From: Nonomuraea fuscirosea | GTDB lineage: Bacteria; Actinomycetota; Actinomycetes; Streptosporangiales; Streptosporangiaceae | Reading direction: 5' to 3' | NCBI RefSeq assembly: GCF_003001935.1 | Contig: NZ_PVNG01000007.1 | Location: forward strand, 62,001 to 126,000 | Length of the DNA stretch: 64,000 bases | Part shown: positions 1 to 8,485 of the stretch, piece by piece | Numbering within the stretch: position 1 is the stretch's first letter | Layout of the letters: each line of letters begins with the position of its first letter | Translations under genes and position numbers: made by a program | The notes under the pieces: model-generated | Told to the model about the DNA's origin: nothing | The model's input: the letters and a program-made list of their open reading frames with translations, nothing else | Databases searched by the model: none

Positions 1-303
1 CTGACCTCGGGGCTGTTCAACACCACCCAGCAGGTGGGCATGGCGATCGGCGTGGCGGTGCTGAGCACGATGGCCGCCGGACGCACCGAGGGGCTGCTGG
101 CCGCCGGGCAGGACCGGGCGGCGGCGCTGACCGGCGGCTACCAGCTGGCTTTCGGCATCTCGGCCGGGCTGCTGCTCACGGCCCTCGTCGTGGCCGCCGT
201 CGTCCTGCGCGGGCCGTCGCGCCGCTCCGGCGGCGAGGGGAGCGCGGTGACCGGGGCCACCGCGACCGCCGAGCCGGCGGCCGAGGACGCGACGACCTCC
301 TGA
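1..303 (+). CDS. MFS drug-efflux transporter, C-terminal end (partial)
   Basis: The reading frame is open from the first base and ends at TGA 301-303, so only about the last 100 residues are present. They contain the end of one helix (GMAIGVAVLSTMAA), a full hydrophobic helix (FGISAGLLLTALVVAAVVL) and a hydrophilic Ala/Thr-rich cytoplasmic tail. The motif SGLFNTTQQVGMAIGVA matches the last-but-one helix region of 14-helix DHA2 (EmrB/QacA-like) proton antiporters. The substrate cannot be told from this fragment. It runs convergently towards the lyase gene, with a hairpin between them. Confidence 0.8.
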   Translation: MTSGLFNTTQQVGMAIGVAVLSTMAAGRTEGLLAAGQDRAAALTGGYQLAFGISAGLLLTALVVAAVVLRGPSRRSGGEGSAVTGATATAEPAAEDATTS

Positions 304-313
304 GGTGGGGCGT

Positions 314-348
314 GGAAGGCGCGGTGGCCGGGGGCCGCCGCGCCTTCC
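314..348. terminator. Bidirectional hairpin terminator
   Basis: A perfect 11-bp stem, GGAAGGCGCGG (314-324) with its complement at 338-348, lies between the convergent MFS and lyase genes. It has no U-tract, as is common in high-GC actinobacteria. Its position suits a shared terminator. Confidence 0.6.
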
Positions 349-359
349 GTCGTTCTGGG

Positions 360-2180
360 TCAGCGTACGTAGATGTCGGGCCTGGCCGGCGTGGGCATGC
401 GGTCGCCGAGGAAGAAGCCGGTGTGCGGCGGCTGGTTGTAGGCCGTGTTCTGCCAGGCCACCGAGACCCGGTAGAGCGGGTCGTGCATGAGGGTGAAGAT
501 GCGCCGGTCCGTCGGGATCGGCGTGGAGTAGATGCGCAGCGCGCGGTTGTCGGAGGTGGGCCAGACGACCTCCTCGCGCCAGTCGCCGAACAGGTCGGCC
601 GACAGCGACGGCGTCGCCTTCGTGCCGTTGTTGGAGTGCACGCCCGAGGCGGTCAGCAGGCGGGTGTCGGAGCCGGTGCCGTACTTGTCGATCCTGGTCT
701 GGTCCAGCAGTTCCCTGACGGGGTCGCCGTCCCACCAGGCCAGGAAGTTGACCGAGGACGGCTTGCGGCCGGCGTTGTTGCCGGTGACGCTGCGCAGGTT
801 GCCGTCGGCGGCCGACCAGAACTCGCCGGCGACCCGGACCGTGGAGATGTCCCCGGCCACGCCGCGCCCGTTGTCGGAGCCCGAGGCGGTGGACCAGAGG
901 ATCGAGCCGTTGCCCGGGTCGATGTAGAGCGAGCCCGGCTGGGAGGTGGACTCGCTGACCTTGAAGTACTCCAGCCCGGCCCTGGCGGGGTCGAAGTCGC
1001 CGAGGTGCTGGGCGTCGCCGTGGCCGGTGCGGGTGCTCCACATGCCGCTGCCGTTGTCGTTCACGGCCATCGCGCCGTAGACGATCTCGTCGCGGCCGTC
1101 GCGGTCGATGTCGCCGACCGACAGGCTGTGGCTGCCCTGGCCGGCGTACTGGGAGCCGGCCGAGTTGCTGTCGAACGTCCACCGCTTGGTCAGCGAGCCG
1201 TTGCGGAAGTCCCAGGCGGCGATGACGCTGCGGGTGTAGTAGCCGCGGGCCATGATGAGCGAAGGACGCTCGCCGTCCAGGTACGCCGTCCCGGCCAGGA
1301 AGCGGTCCACCCGGTTGCCGTAGTTGTCGCCCCAGGAGCTGACCGTGCCGCGCGGCGGGTCGTAGGCGACCGTGGACAGCGCGGCGCCGGTCTGGCCGCT
1401 GAACATGGTCAGGTATTCGGGGCCGCTGAGCACGTACCCGCTGGAGTTGCGGTGATCGGCGCTCGAACTGCCGATCACGGCGCCGCGGCCGTCCCTGGTG
1501 CCGTCGGCGGTCTTCATCGCCACCTCGGCCCGGCCGTCGCCGTCGTAGTCGTACACCTGGAACTGGGTGTAGTGGGCGCCGGCCCGGATGTTGCGGCCCA
1601 GGTCGATGCGCCACAGGCGGGTGCCGTCGAGGCGGTAGGCGTCCACGAACACGTTGCCGGTGTAGCCGGACTGGGAGTTGTCCTTGGCGTTGGACGGGTC
1701 CCACTTGAGCACGAGTTCGTACGTGCCGTCGCCGTCCATGTCGCCCACGCTCGCGTCGTTGGCGCTGTAGGTGTAGCCGACGCCGTCCGGGGTGGTGCCT
1801 CCTTGCGGGGGCTGGATGGGGACGTCCAGGTAGGCGCCGCCGGTGAAGCGGCGCGAGGCGGGGGAGGCGGGCTGCTCGGTGCCGCCGGTCACCGCCCTGA
1901 CCGTGTACGAGGAGTCGGCGGCGGCGCCGTCGTCGAGATAGCTGGTGGAGGTGGCGAGGCCGGAGGCGATCCTGGCCGAGCCCCGGTAGAGGTTGAAGGT
2001 GACGCCGTCGGGGTCGGTGCCGAGCAGCCGCCACGAGACGAGGTTGCCGGATCCGGACCGGACGCTGATCAGGCCCCGGTCCAGGTCCTCCATCTGTTTG
2101 GTCGGCGGGGCGGCGTGGACGGGGACCGCGGTCGCGGCCAGGGCCAGAACGGCCGCCGCGGCGGCCAGGTGCAGGCGCAT
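360..2180 (-). CDS. Secreted rhamnogalacturonan lyase (polysaccharide lyase family 11)
   Basis: A 606-residue protein that would cleave the rhamnogalacturonan-I backbone of pectin outside the cell by beta-elimination. ATG 2180 is chosen because it follows a good ribosome site (AAGGAGACC) and opens a typical signal peptide (MRLHLAAAAAVLALAATAV, cleaved near VHAAPP). The frame stays open upstream to ATG 2237, but that start would put charged residues before the signal. The mature part begins with an Ig-like region (ISVRSGSGNLVSWR...FNLYRG) and continues as a beta-propeller with repeated calcium-type loops such as GDMDGDGTYELVLKWD, DYDGDGRAEVAMKTADGT and GDIDRDGRDEIVYGA, the PL11 signature. No CBM is seen. 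Palindromes upstream suggest repression by a LacI-family regulator. Confidence 0.9.
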   Translation of the reverse strand: MRLHLAAAAAVLALAATAVPVHAAPPTKQMEDLDRGLISVRSGSGNLVSWRLLGTDPDGVTFNLYRGSARIASGLATSTSYLDDGAAADSSYTVRAVTGGTEQPASPASRRFTGGAYLDVPIQPPQGGTTPDGVGYTYSANDASVGDMDGDGTYELVLKWDPSNAKDNSQSGYTGNVFVDAYRLDGTRLWRIDLGRNIRAGAHYTQFQVYDYDGDGRAEVAMKTADGTRDGRGAVIGSSSADHRNSSGYVLSGPEYLTMFSGQTGAALSTVAYDPPRGTVSSWGDNYGNRVDRFLAGTAYLDGERPSLIMARGYYTRSVIAAWDFRNGSLTKRWTFDSNSAGSQYAGQGSHSLSVGDIDRDGRDEIVYGAMAVNDNGSGMWSTRTGHGDAQHLGDFDPARAGLEYFKVSESTSQPGSLYIDPGNGSILWSTASGSDNGRGVAGDISTVRVAGEFWSAADGNLRSVTGNNAGRKPSSVNFLAWWDGDPVRELLDQTRIDKYGTGSDTRLLTASGVHSNNGTKATPSLSADLFGDWREEVVWPTSDNRALRIYSTPIPTDRRIFTLMHDPLYRVSVAWQNTAYNQPPHTGFFLGDRMPTPARPDIYVR

Positions 2181-2199
2181 GATGGTCTCCTTCGCGGGT

Positions 2200-2268
2200 G
2201 GTAAGCGCTTTCCCGACGGGCGGAAAGAAAGTTTCATGGGTGCGGCGACCGGGGTGATAGCGCTAACA
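2200..2268 (-). promoter_or_regulatory. Cluster of three palindromic operators upstream of the lyase
   Basis: Three palindromes lie just upstream of the lyase start: GGTAAGCGCTTTCC (2200-2213, AAGCGCTT core), GAAAGTTTC (2227-2235) and TGATAGCGCTAACA (2255-2268, TAGCGCTA core). The outer two are one mismatch from perfect symmetry and their centres are 55 bp apart. CG-centred palindromes of this kind are typical LacI-family operators in front of actinobacterial carbohydrate genes. The middle one resembles the GAAA-TTTC palindromes described near Streptomyces xylanase genes. No LacI gene is in the window. Confidence 0.55.
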
Positions 2269-2461
2269 GGGCGGGTGGGAGGGGCAGAGCTGCGGGAACG
2301 TGCACGGGAGCTCCTCGCCGGTGGTGAGCGCGGGTGCGCGTATTAAAGCCAGCGGCCACGTGATCCGCAAGGGCGTCTTCGTGTGTCCGGCCAATGCGGG
2401 GCCCGTTGTTGGGTGGCCGGCCACAAGAATTCCCGGCTCGGGTGGGTGTTGGGTGGTGGGC

Positions 2462-4009
2462 ATGGTCGATCTCATCCTGCGTGGCGGAACGGTGTACGAC
2501 GGTCTCGGCTCTCCGGCCGTCGTGAGCGATGTCGCCATCACCGGCGACCGGGTGGTCGAGGTGGGCCGCGACCTCGGGAGCGCGCGGCGGGTGATCGACG
2601 TGTCCGGACTGGTGGTGACCCCCGGGTTCGTGGACGCCCACGCGCACTCCGATCTGGTGCCGCTGATGGCGCAGGCGCAGCCGTTCAAGCTGCTGCAGGG
2701 CGTCACCACCGAGGTCAACGGCAACTGCGGCTTCTCCTACGCCCCCGACGCCTCCGCGCTGGAGGAGCTGACCGGCGAGAAGGTGCCCGACTGGACGTTC
2801 GCCCAGTACCTGGACGCCATCGCGGACGCCGGGCCGACCAACCACGTGGCGACGCTCGTCGGGCACTCGACGCTGCGCGGGGCCGTGGCCGGGTTCGACG
2901 AGCACCTGCGCGAGGGCGACCTGGACCGGATGTGCGAGCTGGCGGCGGCAGCCTTCACCGCAGGGGCGTGCGGGCTGTCGAGCGGCCTCATCTACCCGCC
3001 GGGCAGCTACGCCGGCACCGCGGAACTGGTGGCGCTGGCCACGGTGGCGCACGGATACGGGGTGCCGTACACGACGCACATGCGCGACGAGGGCGCCGGG
3101 CTCGCCGCCGCGCTGGACGAGGCCGTCGAGATCGCGAGGCGGGCCCGCGTACGGCTGCAGGTGTCGCACTGCAAGGTCGCGGGCCGGGCCAACCACGGGC
3201 AGGCCGGCATGCTGCTGGCCAAGCTGCGCCAGGCCCGCCTCGAAGGGGTGGACGTGAGAGGCGACCAGTACCCGTACCTGGCGGGGGCGACCATGCTCGC
3301 CGCGCTGCTGCCCCCGTCGGCGCTGGCCGGTGGCCAGGTGCGCGACGTGCTCACGGACCCCGCCGGGCGGGCCCGGCTGCGCGCCCTGGCCAAGTCAGGA
3401 GGGACCGGCGCGGGGCTGTGGCAGGACGCCGCCCCTGACGCGGTGCTGGTCACGGCGCACGCCGAGGCGGCTCACGCCGGCCGCACGCTCGCCGCGATCG
3501 CCGCCGACCCGGCCTTCGCCCACCTCGAAGGGGACGCGTGGGAGGTCGCGTGCGCGCTCGTCGCCGCCGACCCGGCCGCCACGATGGTGATCTCGCTGAT
3601 GTCCGAGGAGGACGTGACCGAGATCATGCGCGATCCGCTCATCGGCGTCGGTTCCGACAACGGGACGCCGGTCGGGCTTGAACACCCGAGGACGTGGGGC
3701 TGCTTCCCGCGCTTCTTCGGCACGTACGTACGCGAGCGGCGGCTGCTCCCCCTGGAGGAGGCGGTACGCAAGGCCACCTCGGCGACCGCCGACCAGTTCG
3801 CCCTGCACGGGCGGGGCTGGCTCGGCCCCGGCTCCTGGGCCGACGTCTGCGTCTTCGACCCGGACACGATCGGCCATTCCGGCACGTACGCGGACCCGTC
3901 CGTCCAGCCGTCCGGCATCGCGTACGTGCTGCTCGAAGGCTTTGTGGCGGTGGAGTCGGGCGAGTTCACCGGCGAGCGCAGAGGACGCGTCCTGCGCGCC
4001 GGGCAGTGA
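2462..4009 (+). CDS. N-acyl-D-amino-acid deacylase (D-aminoacylase family amidohydrolase)
   Basis: A 515-residue cytoplasmic zinc hydrolase that would release D-amino acids from N-acyl-D-amino acids. ATG 2462 starts the conserved N-terminal strand (MVDLILRGGTVYDGLG); the open frame runs up to GTG 2300, but those residues are not family-like. Visible motifs are the metal ligands DAHAHSD (His60, His62), the D-aminoacylase cysteine in VNGNCGFS (about residue 89), SSGLIYPPG, THMRDEG, QVSHCKVAG, and a late Asp in GSDNGTPVG. Length fits the family (480-550). It is divergent from the lyase. It may recycle D-amino-acid amides from peptidoglycan or peptides; the substrate is not determined here. Confidence 0.85.
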   Translation: MVDLILRGGTVYDGLGSPAVVSDVAITGDRVVEVGRDLGSARRVIDVSGLVVTPGFVDAHAHSDLVPLMAQAQPFKLLQGVTTEVNGNCGFSYAPDASALEELTGEKVPDWTFAQYLDAIADAGPTNHVATLVGHSTLRGAVAGFDEHLREGDLDRMCELAAAAFTAGACGLSSGLIYPPGSYAGTAELVALATVAHGYGVPYTTHMRDEGAGLAAALDEAVEIARRARVRLQVSHCKVAGRANHGQAGMLLAKLRQARLEGVDVRGDQYPYLAGATMLAALLPPSALAGGQVRDVLTDPAGRARLRALAKSGGTGAGLWQDAAPDAVLVTAHAEAAHAGRTLAAIAADPAFAHLEGDAWEVACALVAADPAATMVISLMSEEDVTEIMRDPLIGVGSDNGTPVGLEHPRTWGCFPRFFGTYVRERRLLPLEEAVRKATSATADQFALHGRGWLGPGSWADVCVFDPDTIGHSGTYADPSVQPSGIAYVLLEGFVAVESGEFTGERRGRVLRAGQ

Positions 4010-4076
4010 CCGGTGCCGGGAGGGCGAGGGCGTGCGGCCCACGACCTGTCCAGGCTCCCAGCGGACCTCCGGGTGC

Positions 4077-4553
4077 TCACGCGCGGTGGCGTTCCCAGCG
4101 GACCTCGCCGTCCTCCCACCGTTCCGTCGGGCGCAGCCCGGCCGCGGTGGCGACGGAGGCCGAGGCCGCGTGGTCGGGGTGGATGTGCGCCACGACCGTG
4201 TCGACCTCGCGTTCCATCAGGTGCTCGACCAGGGCCGTGGCGGCCGCGCGGGCCAGCCCGCGGCCCTGCCACGGCGTGCCGACCACCCAGGCGACCTCGG
4301 CCGTACGGCCGTCGATCGTGGCCTGCACGTAGCCGACCAGCCGATCCTCCGCGCGCAGCCGGATCACCCAGTTGCGCCAGCCGGGCGGCCCCGAGGCCTG
4401 CCGCTCGTAGCGGGTACGCAGCTCGGACTCGGTCAGCGGTTCGCCGCCGATGAACTCGTGCAGGGCCGGGTCGGAGAGCACGCCGGTCATCTCGCCCGCG
4501 TGGTCGGGACGGAGGGGGATGAGGACGAGGAGCGGCGTCTCGATGCTGTCCAT
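4077..4553 (-). CDS. GNAT-family N-acetyltransferase
   Basis: A 158-residue single-domain acetyltransferase. ATG 4553 (MDSIETPLLVLIPLRPDHA) gives the usual GNAT start; the frame extends upstream without family-like sequence. The acetyl-CoA pyrophosphate loop is visible as VVGTPWQGRGLARA, preceded by the beta-4 strand AEVAWVVG and followed by VAHIHPDHAASASVATAAGL, a RimJ/RimL-type C-terminus. The acceptor is unknown. It is convergent with the D-aminoacylase gene. Confidence 0.8.
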   Translation of the reverse strand: MDSIETPLLVLIPLRPDHAGEMTGVLSDPALHEFIGGEPLTESELRTRYERQASGPPGWRNWVIRLRAEDRLVGYVQATIDGRTAEVAWVVGTPWQGRGLARAAATALVEHLMEREVDTVVAHIHPDHAASASVATAAGLRPTERWEDGEVRWERHRA

Positions 4554-4683
4554 CCGCTCACGATAGGGCTGCGCAAGTGGCGCTGTCGGCAGGTGTTGGC
4601 GGCCCGGGGGTGACAACGTACGACCTTGGCCCGTACCAGGGCGAAGCGGAGAGTTGAGTAGACCTCTACGCGGGAGACATCTC

Positions 4684-5901
4684 ATGAAGCCACTGCAGAT
4701 CCCGATGCCCGGCGAACGGATCTCCGAGACGATCCGCCGGATCAGGGACGAGGGCGGACCGGTCGCCCCCATCGAGCTCCCGGGCAAGGTCGGCGCGTGG
4801 ATGGTGAGCTCGTTCGAGACGGTCGAGTACGTCCTCACCAACGACGGCACACTCTTCAGCAAGAACCCGCGCAACTTCACCGCGCTGAACGACGGCACGA
4901 TCCCTCCCGACTGGCCGATCCGCCAGGTCATCTCGGGCGATCACCTGCTGGTCAAGGACGGCGCGGACCACCGGCGGCTGCGCGGGCTCGTCAACCGCGC
5001 CTTCACGCCCGGCCGGGTGCAGGCCATGGAGCCCCGCATCCGGCAGATCACCGACGAACTGCTCGACCGGATGGACGGCCGGGACGGCGTGGTCGACCTG
5101 GTCCGGGCCTTCAGCGAGCCGCTGCCGATCGCGGTGATCTGCGAGCTGTTCGGCGTGCCGGAGGACGAACGGCACCTGATCCGCGGCTACACCAACGTGC
5201 TGCTGTCCCACACCGCCACGCCGGAGGAGGCGGCCGCGGCCGGCGGCGGGCTGCTCGGGTACCTGGGCGAGTTCATCGAGCGCAGGCGGGTGGAACCCGG
5301 CGACGACCTCACCACGGGCCTGATCCGGGTGCAGGAGGAGGACGGCGACCGCCTGTCCGACGAGGAGATGGTCTGGCTGCTGTGGCTGGTTCTCATCGCC
5401 GGCCACGAGACGACCGTGCACCTGATCGCCAACACGGTCATCGCCCTGGGCTCGGATCCCGATCAGCTGGCCAGGGTTCGGGCGGACGACGCCTGGGAGG
5501 ACGTGGTCGAGGAGGCGCTGCGCAGCCGCAACTCCGTGGTCAACGTCTTCTTCCGGTACGCGCTAGAAGACGTGCTGGTGGGCGGGACCACGATCCGGGC
5601 GGGCGAGCCGGTCATCGTCACGCTCGCCGGGGCGGGCACGGACCCGGCCAGGTTCGGCCAGGACGCCGGCCGCTTCGACGCCACCCGCGAACCGGACGTG
5701 CACCTCGGCTTCGGCAGGGGACCGCACTTCTGCCTGGGCGCGCCGCTGGCCCGGCTGGAGGTGCGGATCGCGCTCGCGTCACTGTTCGGCCGGTATCCGG
5801 AGCTGCGGCTGGCCATCAAGGAGGATGAGATCGCCTACACCTCCTCGATCATCACCGAAGGCCCCCTGGAACTCCCGGTCGTCCTGGGCCCCCGCACCTG
5901 A
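4684..5901 (+). CDS. Cytochrome P450 (bacterial class I, CYP107-like)
   Basis: A 405-residue soluble haem mono-oxygenase needing separate ferredoxin and reductase partners, neither of which is nearby. ATG 4684 follows CGGGAGACATCTC. Signatures are the I-helix oxygen-binding motif AGHETT (from Ala239), the K-helix ExxR in EEALRSR and the haem loop GFGRGPHFCLG with the thiolate Cys at residue 350. Overall sequence looks like the CYP107/CYP105 type used on macrolide-like and other hydrophobic substrates, but no biosynthetic gene cluster surrounds it. A short palindrome (GTAGA-CC-TCTAC, 4658-4669) lies just before the ribosome site. Confidence 0.9.
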   Translation: MKPLQIPMPGERISETIRRIRDEGGPVAPIELPGKVGAWMVSSFETVEYVLTNDGTLFSKNPRNFTALNDGTIPPDWPIRQVISGDHLLVKDGADHRRLRGLVNRAFTPGRVQAMEPRIRQITDELLDRMDGRDGVVDLVRAFSEPLPIAVICELFGVPEDERHLIRGYTNVLLSHTATPEEAAAAGGGLLGYLGEFIERRRVEPGDDLTTGLIRVQEEDGDRLSDEEMVWLLWLVLIAGHETTVHLIANTVIALGSDPDQLARVRADDAWEDVVEEALRSRNSVVNVFFRYALEDVLVGGTTIRAGEPVIVTLAGAGTDPARFGQDAGRFDATREPDVHLGFGRGPHFCLGAPLARLEVRIALASLFGRYPELRLAIKEDEIAYTSSIITEGPLELPVVLGPRT

Positions 5902-5932
5902 CCGCCCCGGCGGCCGTCGAGACACTCGGGGA

Positions 5933-5938
5933 TACGAT
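5933..5938 (+). promoter_or_regulatory. -10 element of a probable leaderless Nudix transcript
   Basis: TACGAT sits 6 nt upstream of ATG 5945, the distance expected if transcription begins at the start codon. Confidence 0.4.
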
Positions 5939-5944
5939 CTCGGG

Positions 5945-6469
5945 ATGCGCCAGCCGGTGAACGTGATCGTGATCGTCTTCAGGGCCGGGCCGGAATACGC
6001 CGTCTTCCAGCGGGCCGACGACGGCCACGGCCAGAGCGTGAGCGGCGGGGTGGAGCAGGGCGAGGACCTGGTGGCGGCCGCGCGCAGGGAGAGCGCCGAG
6101 GAGAGCGGCCTGCCGGTCTCCATGGCGCCTCTCTACCGGCTGGACATGGTCAGCGGCGTGGAGAAGGCGTGCTTCGCCGCGGCGGCGCACTGGCCCGACG
6201 ACCTCTACATCGTGCCGAAGCACTACTTCGCCCTGGACGTCACGGGCCTGGGCGAGATCGTGCTGTCGGACGAGCACAGGGAGGTGCGGTGGATGGCGTA
6301 CGGGGACGCTCGCACCGCCCTGCGCTATGACGACGACAGGACTGCCCTGTGGGAGCTCGACCAGCGCCTGCGCCGCTCCCGGCTGCCGCGGGCGCTCGGC
6401 GGGAGCGGGTCAGTCGCCGCCGCCGAGGCTGTTCAGCAGGCCCGTGATGCCGATGGCGTCCAGGAGTGA
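5945..6469 (+). CDS. Nudix hydrolase (NudB/MutT-like)
   Basis: A 174-residue Nudix pyrophosphohydrolase acting on a nucleoside-diphosphate-linked compound. The Nudix box is GGVEQGEDLVAAARRESAEE followed by SGL; it fits GX5EX7REUXEEXGU except for Ser at the first hydrophobic position. The protein starts MRQPVNVIVIVFRAG, a short beta-strand leading straight into the fold, so ATG 5945 is preferred over earlier in-frame codons. Architecture resembles NudB (dihydroneopterin triphosphate or dATP pyrophosphatase). The last 60 bp overlap the 3' end of the convergent secreted-protein gene; the final 30 residues are low-complexity and may not be under strong selection. Confidence 0.75.
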   Translation: MRQPVNVIVIVFRAGPEYAVFQRADDGHGQSVSGGVEQGEDLVAAARRESAEESGLPVSMAPLYRLDMVSGVEKACFAAAAHWPDDLYIVPKHYFALDVTGLGEIVLSDEHREVRWMAYGDARTALRYDDDRTALWELDQRLRRSRLPRALGGSGSVAAAEAVQQARDADGVQE

Positions 6470-7162
6470 GGCCGGGGCGGGGTCCTGGCCGGCCGGGGTG
6501 GCCTGGGTCGCCTTGGCGGGCTGGACGGCGGGCGGCGGGCACACCGCCGGGCGCGCGACCAGCGAGTCGACGAGACCCTGCACGCCGATGGCCGCCAGGA
6601 GCGAGCGAGGCGTCTGCACCGGGGCCGGCGTGCCGGGGACGCAGGCCTGCTGGCTGGTCGTGAAGAGCGTTTCGAGGTAGCGCGAGATCGGCTCGGTGTA
6701 GTCCTCGGGCGGCAGCAGCGAGGTCGTGGTGTTGTCGGTGCCGTGGCTGCACACCACCGCGTTGTAGACCAGGCCCTCCATCATCTCCCGCTCCTGCTCG
6801 GCCGTCCCGGGGCTCGGGGTCACGGGTGGTGTCGGGGTCGGGAGGGCGGGCGGCGTGGGGGTCGGGAGGAACGGGGGAGTCGGCGGCGCGTACGCGCCCG
6901 GCATGCCGGACATATCAGCGCCCGGCGTGAAATATCCCTCCAGGGGCCGCCCGCCGACCAGTGAGTCCATGAGCCCGCCGACCACGTCGGCGGTGACCGT
7001 GCCCAGCCACGGCGGAGGCGGCGTGACCTCCACGACGGTGCCGTCATGGGTGGTGCACTCGACGGCGGGGAAGGCGGCTTCCTCTTCCGCGTTCGCCGCC
7101 CCTGCGGGTGCCAGCAGCACGGCGGAGGTCGCGACGAATAGGGCAATGGCCTGCCTGGACAT
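6410..7162 (-). CDS. Secreted Pro-rich protein with repeated amphipathic segments, unknown function
   Basis: 250 residues with a clear signal peptide (MSRQAIALFVATSAVLLAPA, cleavage after ANA) and ribosome site AGGGAG. No known family is recognised. The mature protein has a conserved-looking segment VVGGLMDSLVGG (about residues 60-71), a proline/threonine linker (PTPTPPALPTPTPP), a middle domain with two cysteines (VVCSHGTD, QACVPG), and two C-terminal copies of one motif: SLLAAIGVQGLVDSL and SLLDAIGITGLLNSL. The GL-x-x-SL core thus occurs three times. It would be exported by the Sec pathway. It overlaps the Nudix gene end to end and is divergent from the iminopeptidase gene. Confidence 0.7.
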   Translation of the reverse strand: MSRQAIALFVATSAVLLAPAGAANAEEEAAFPAVECTTHDGTVVEVTPPPPWLGTVTADVVGGLMDSLVGGRPLEGYFTPGADMSGMPGAYAPPTPPFLPTPTPPALPTPTPPVTPSPGTAEQEREMMEGLVYNAVVCSHGTDNTTTSLLPPEDYTEPISRYLETLFTTSQQACVPGTPAPVQTPRSLLAAIGVQGLVDSLVARPAVCPPPAVQPAKATQATPAGQDPAPASLLDAIGITGLLNSLGGGD

Positions 7163-7325
7163 GATGCTCCCTGTAGGGCGATGATCGGCTTTTCGAAGCG
7201 ATCATTACCCTTGGTGGTGGTTCGGTTACTCCATAGTTGGATCTAGCCCTCTTTACCGGTCCGATCGAGGTCCCTGCTCCGGGCTAATATAGAAGCACTG
7301 TTATATCTCTGGAGAGGAACCCCCT

Positions 7326-8276
7326 TTGCGTCCCCCGATAGAACCGTACGACCACGGCATGCTCGACACCGGCGACGGCAACCTCATCTACTGGGAGGTC
7401 TGCGGCAACCCGGACGGCAAGCCCGCGCTCGTCGTCCACGGAGGTCCAGGATCGGGGTGCAGCACCGGCGTCCGCCGCACCTTCGACCCCGAGCGCTACC
7501 GCATCGTGCTGTTCGACCAGCGCAACTGCGGCCGCAGCCGGCCGCACGCGAGCGACCCCGCCACCGACCTGAGCCGCAACACCACCCAGCACCTCATCGC
7601 CGACATGGAGCTGCTGCGCGAGCACCTCGGCATCGGCAAATGGCTGCTGTACGGCGGTTCGTGGGGCTCGACGCTGATCCTGGCCTACGCCGAGACCCAC
7701 CCGGAACGGGTGTCGGAGATCGTCATCCCCGCGGTCACGACGACCCGCCGCTCCGAGATCGACTGGCTCTACCGGGGTGTCGGCCGCTTCTTCCCCGAGG
7801 CGTGGGACCGGTTCAGGGACGGCGTGCCCGAGGCCGACCGCGACGGCGACCTGCTCGCCGCGTACGCCAGGCTGCTGTCCGACCCCGACGACAAGGTCCG
7901 CGAGAAGGCCGCCGTCGACTGGATCACCTGGGAGGACGCGGTGATCTCGATGGAGGCGAACGGCAAGCCCAACGCCTACAGCGACCGTCCAGCCGACGCC
8001 ATCATGGCGATGACCCGGATCTGCTCCCACTACTTCTCCAACGGCGCCTGGCTGGAGGAGGGCGTGCTGCTGCGCGAGGCGGGGCGGCTGGCGGGCATCC
8101 CCGGCGTGCTGATCCACGGCCGCCTCGACATGGGCGGCCCGCCGCAGACGGCCTGGGAGCTGGCGAAGGCCTGGCCCGACGCCGAGCTGATCATGGTGGA
8201 GGACTCAGGCCACACCGGCAGCGACACGATGCGGAACGCCATCCTCGCGGCCATCGACCGCTTCGCCGACCGGTGA
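7326..8276 (+). CDS. pip: Proline iminopeptidase (alpha/beta hydrolase, S33)
   Basis: A 316-residue aminopeptidase that removes N-terminal proline from peptides. The start is TTG 7326: it follows GGAGAGGAA at the right distance and gives the family-typical N-terminus MRPPIEPYDHGMLDTGDG. Visible motifs are the oxyanion loop HGGPGSGC, the FDQRNCGRS strand typical of Pip, the nucleophile elbow GGSWGS (Ser112), the acid in GRLDMGGP and the catalytic His in EDSGHTGS. The promoter region is unusually AT-rich (TAATAT, TTATAT around 7286-7306). Confidence 0.92.
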   Translation: MRPPIEPYDHGMLDTGDGNLIYWEVCGNPDGKPALVVHGGPGSGCSTGVRRTFDPERYRIVLFDQRNCGRSRPHASDPATDLSRNTTQHLIADMELLREHLGIGKWLLYGGSWGSTLILAYAETHPERVSEIVIPAVTTTRRSEIDWLYRGVGRFFPEAWDRFRDGVPEADRDGDLLAAYARLLSDPDDKVREKAAVDWITWEDAVISMEANGKPNAYSDRPADAIMAMTRICSHYFSNGAWLEEGVLLREAGRLAGIPGVLIHGRLDMGGPPQTAWELAKAWPDAELIMVEDSGHTGSDTMRNAILAAIDRFADR

Positions 8277-8439
8277 ACCCGCGGCTCGCGATCATCTGGG
8301 GGTCTGGACGGTGCCCCTGGCGACCATCGCCTCGCCGTCGGTCGATTCCGTACGGATGAGCCGCGGGTTCGAGTAGGCCGGCCGGCGGACAGGGCGCGAC
8401 GATGCGCCGCGAGGCGGCCGTCGCCACCCCTTGTCCGCC
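8275..8439. repeat. Two long-range inverted repeats in the convergent pip/lrp intergenic region
   Basis: A perfect 13-bp inverted repeat (GAACCCGCGGCTC at 8275-8287, complement at 8358-8370) encloses 70 bp. A second 8-bp repeat (GGCGGACA at 8384-8391, complement at 8432-8439) follows. No gene is seen in 8277-8485. The region could act as a terminator pair or encode a structured RNA. Confidence 0.45.
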
Positions 8440-8485
8440 CGCTGACCTGCGGTAACGGTAGCGCTGCTGCGCGCGCGGCCACCAC

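Noticed and set aside
312..2204. 630-codon plus-strand frame antisense to the lyase
   Set aside because: Ala/Gly/Val/Arg-rich, no domain, and mirrors the third-position GC of the real minus-strand gene.
4684..5901. Secondary-metabolite gene cluster around the P450
   Set aside because: No synthase, ferredoxin or tailoring genes are adjacent; neighbours are unrelated single genes.
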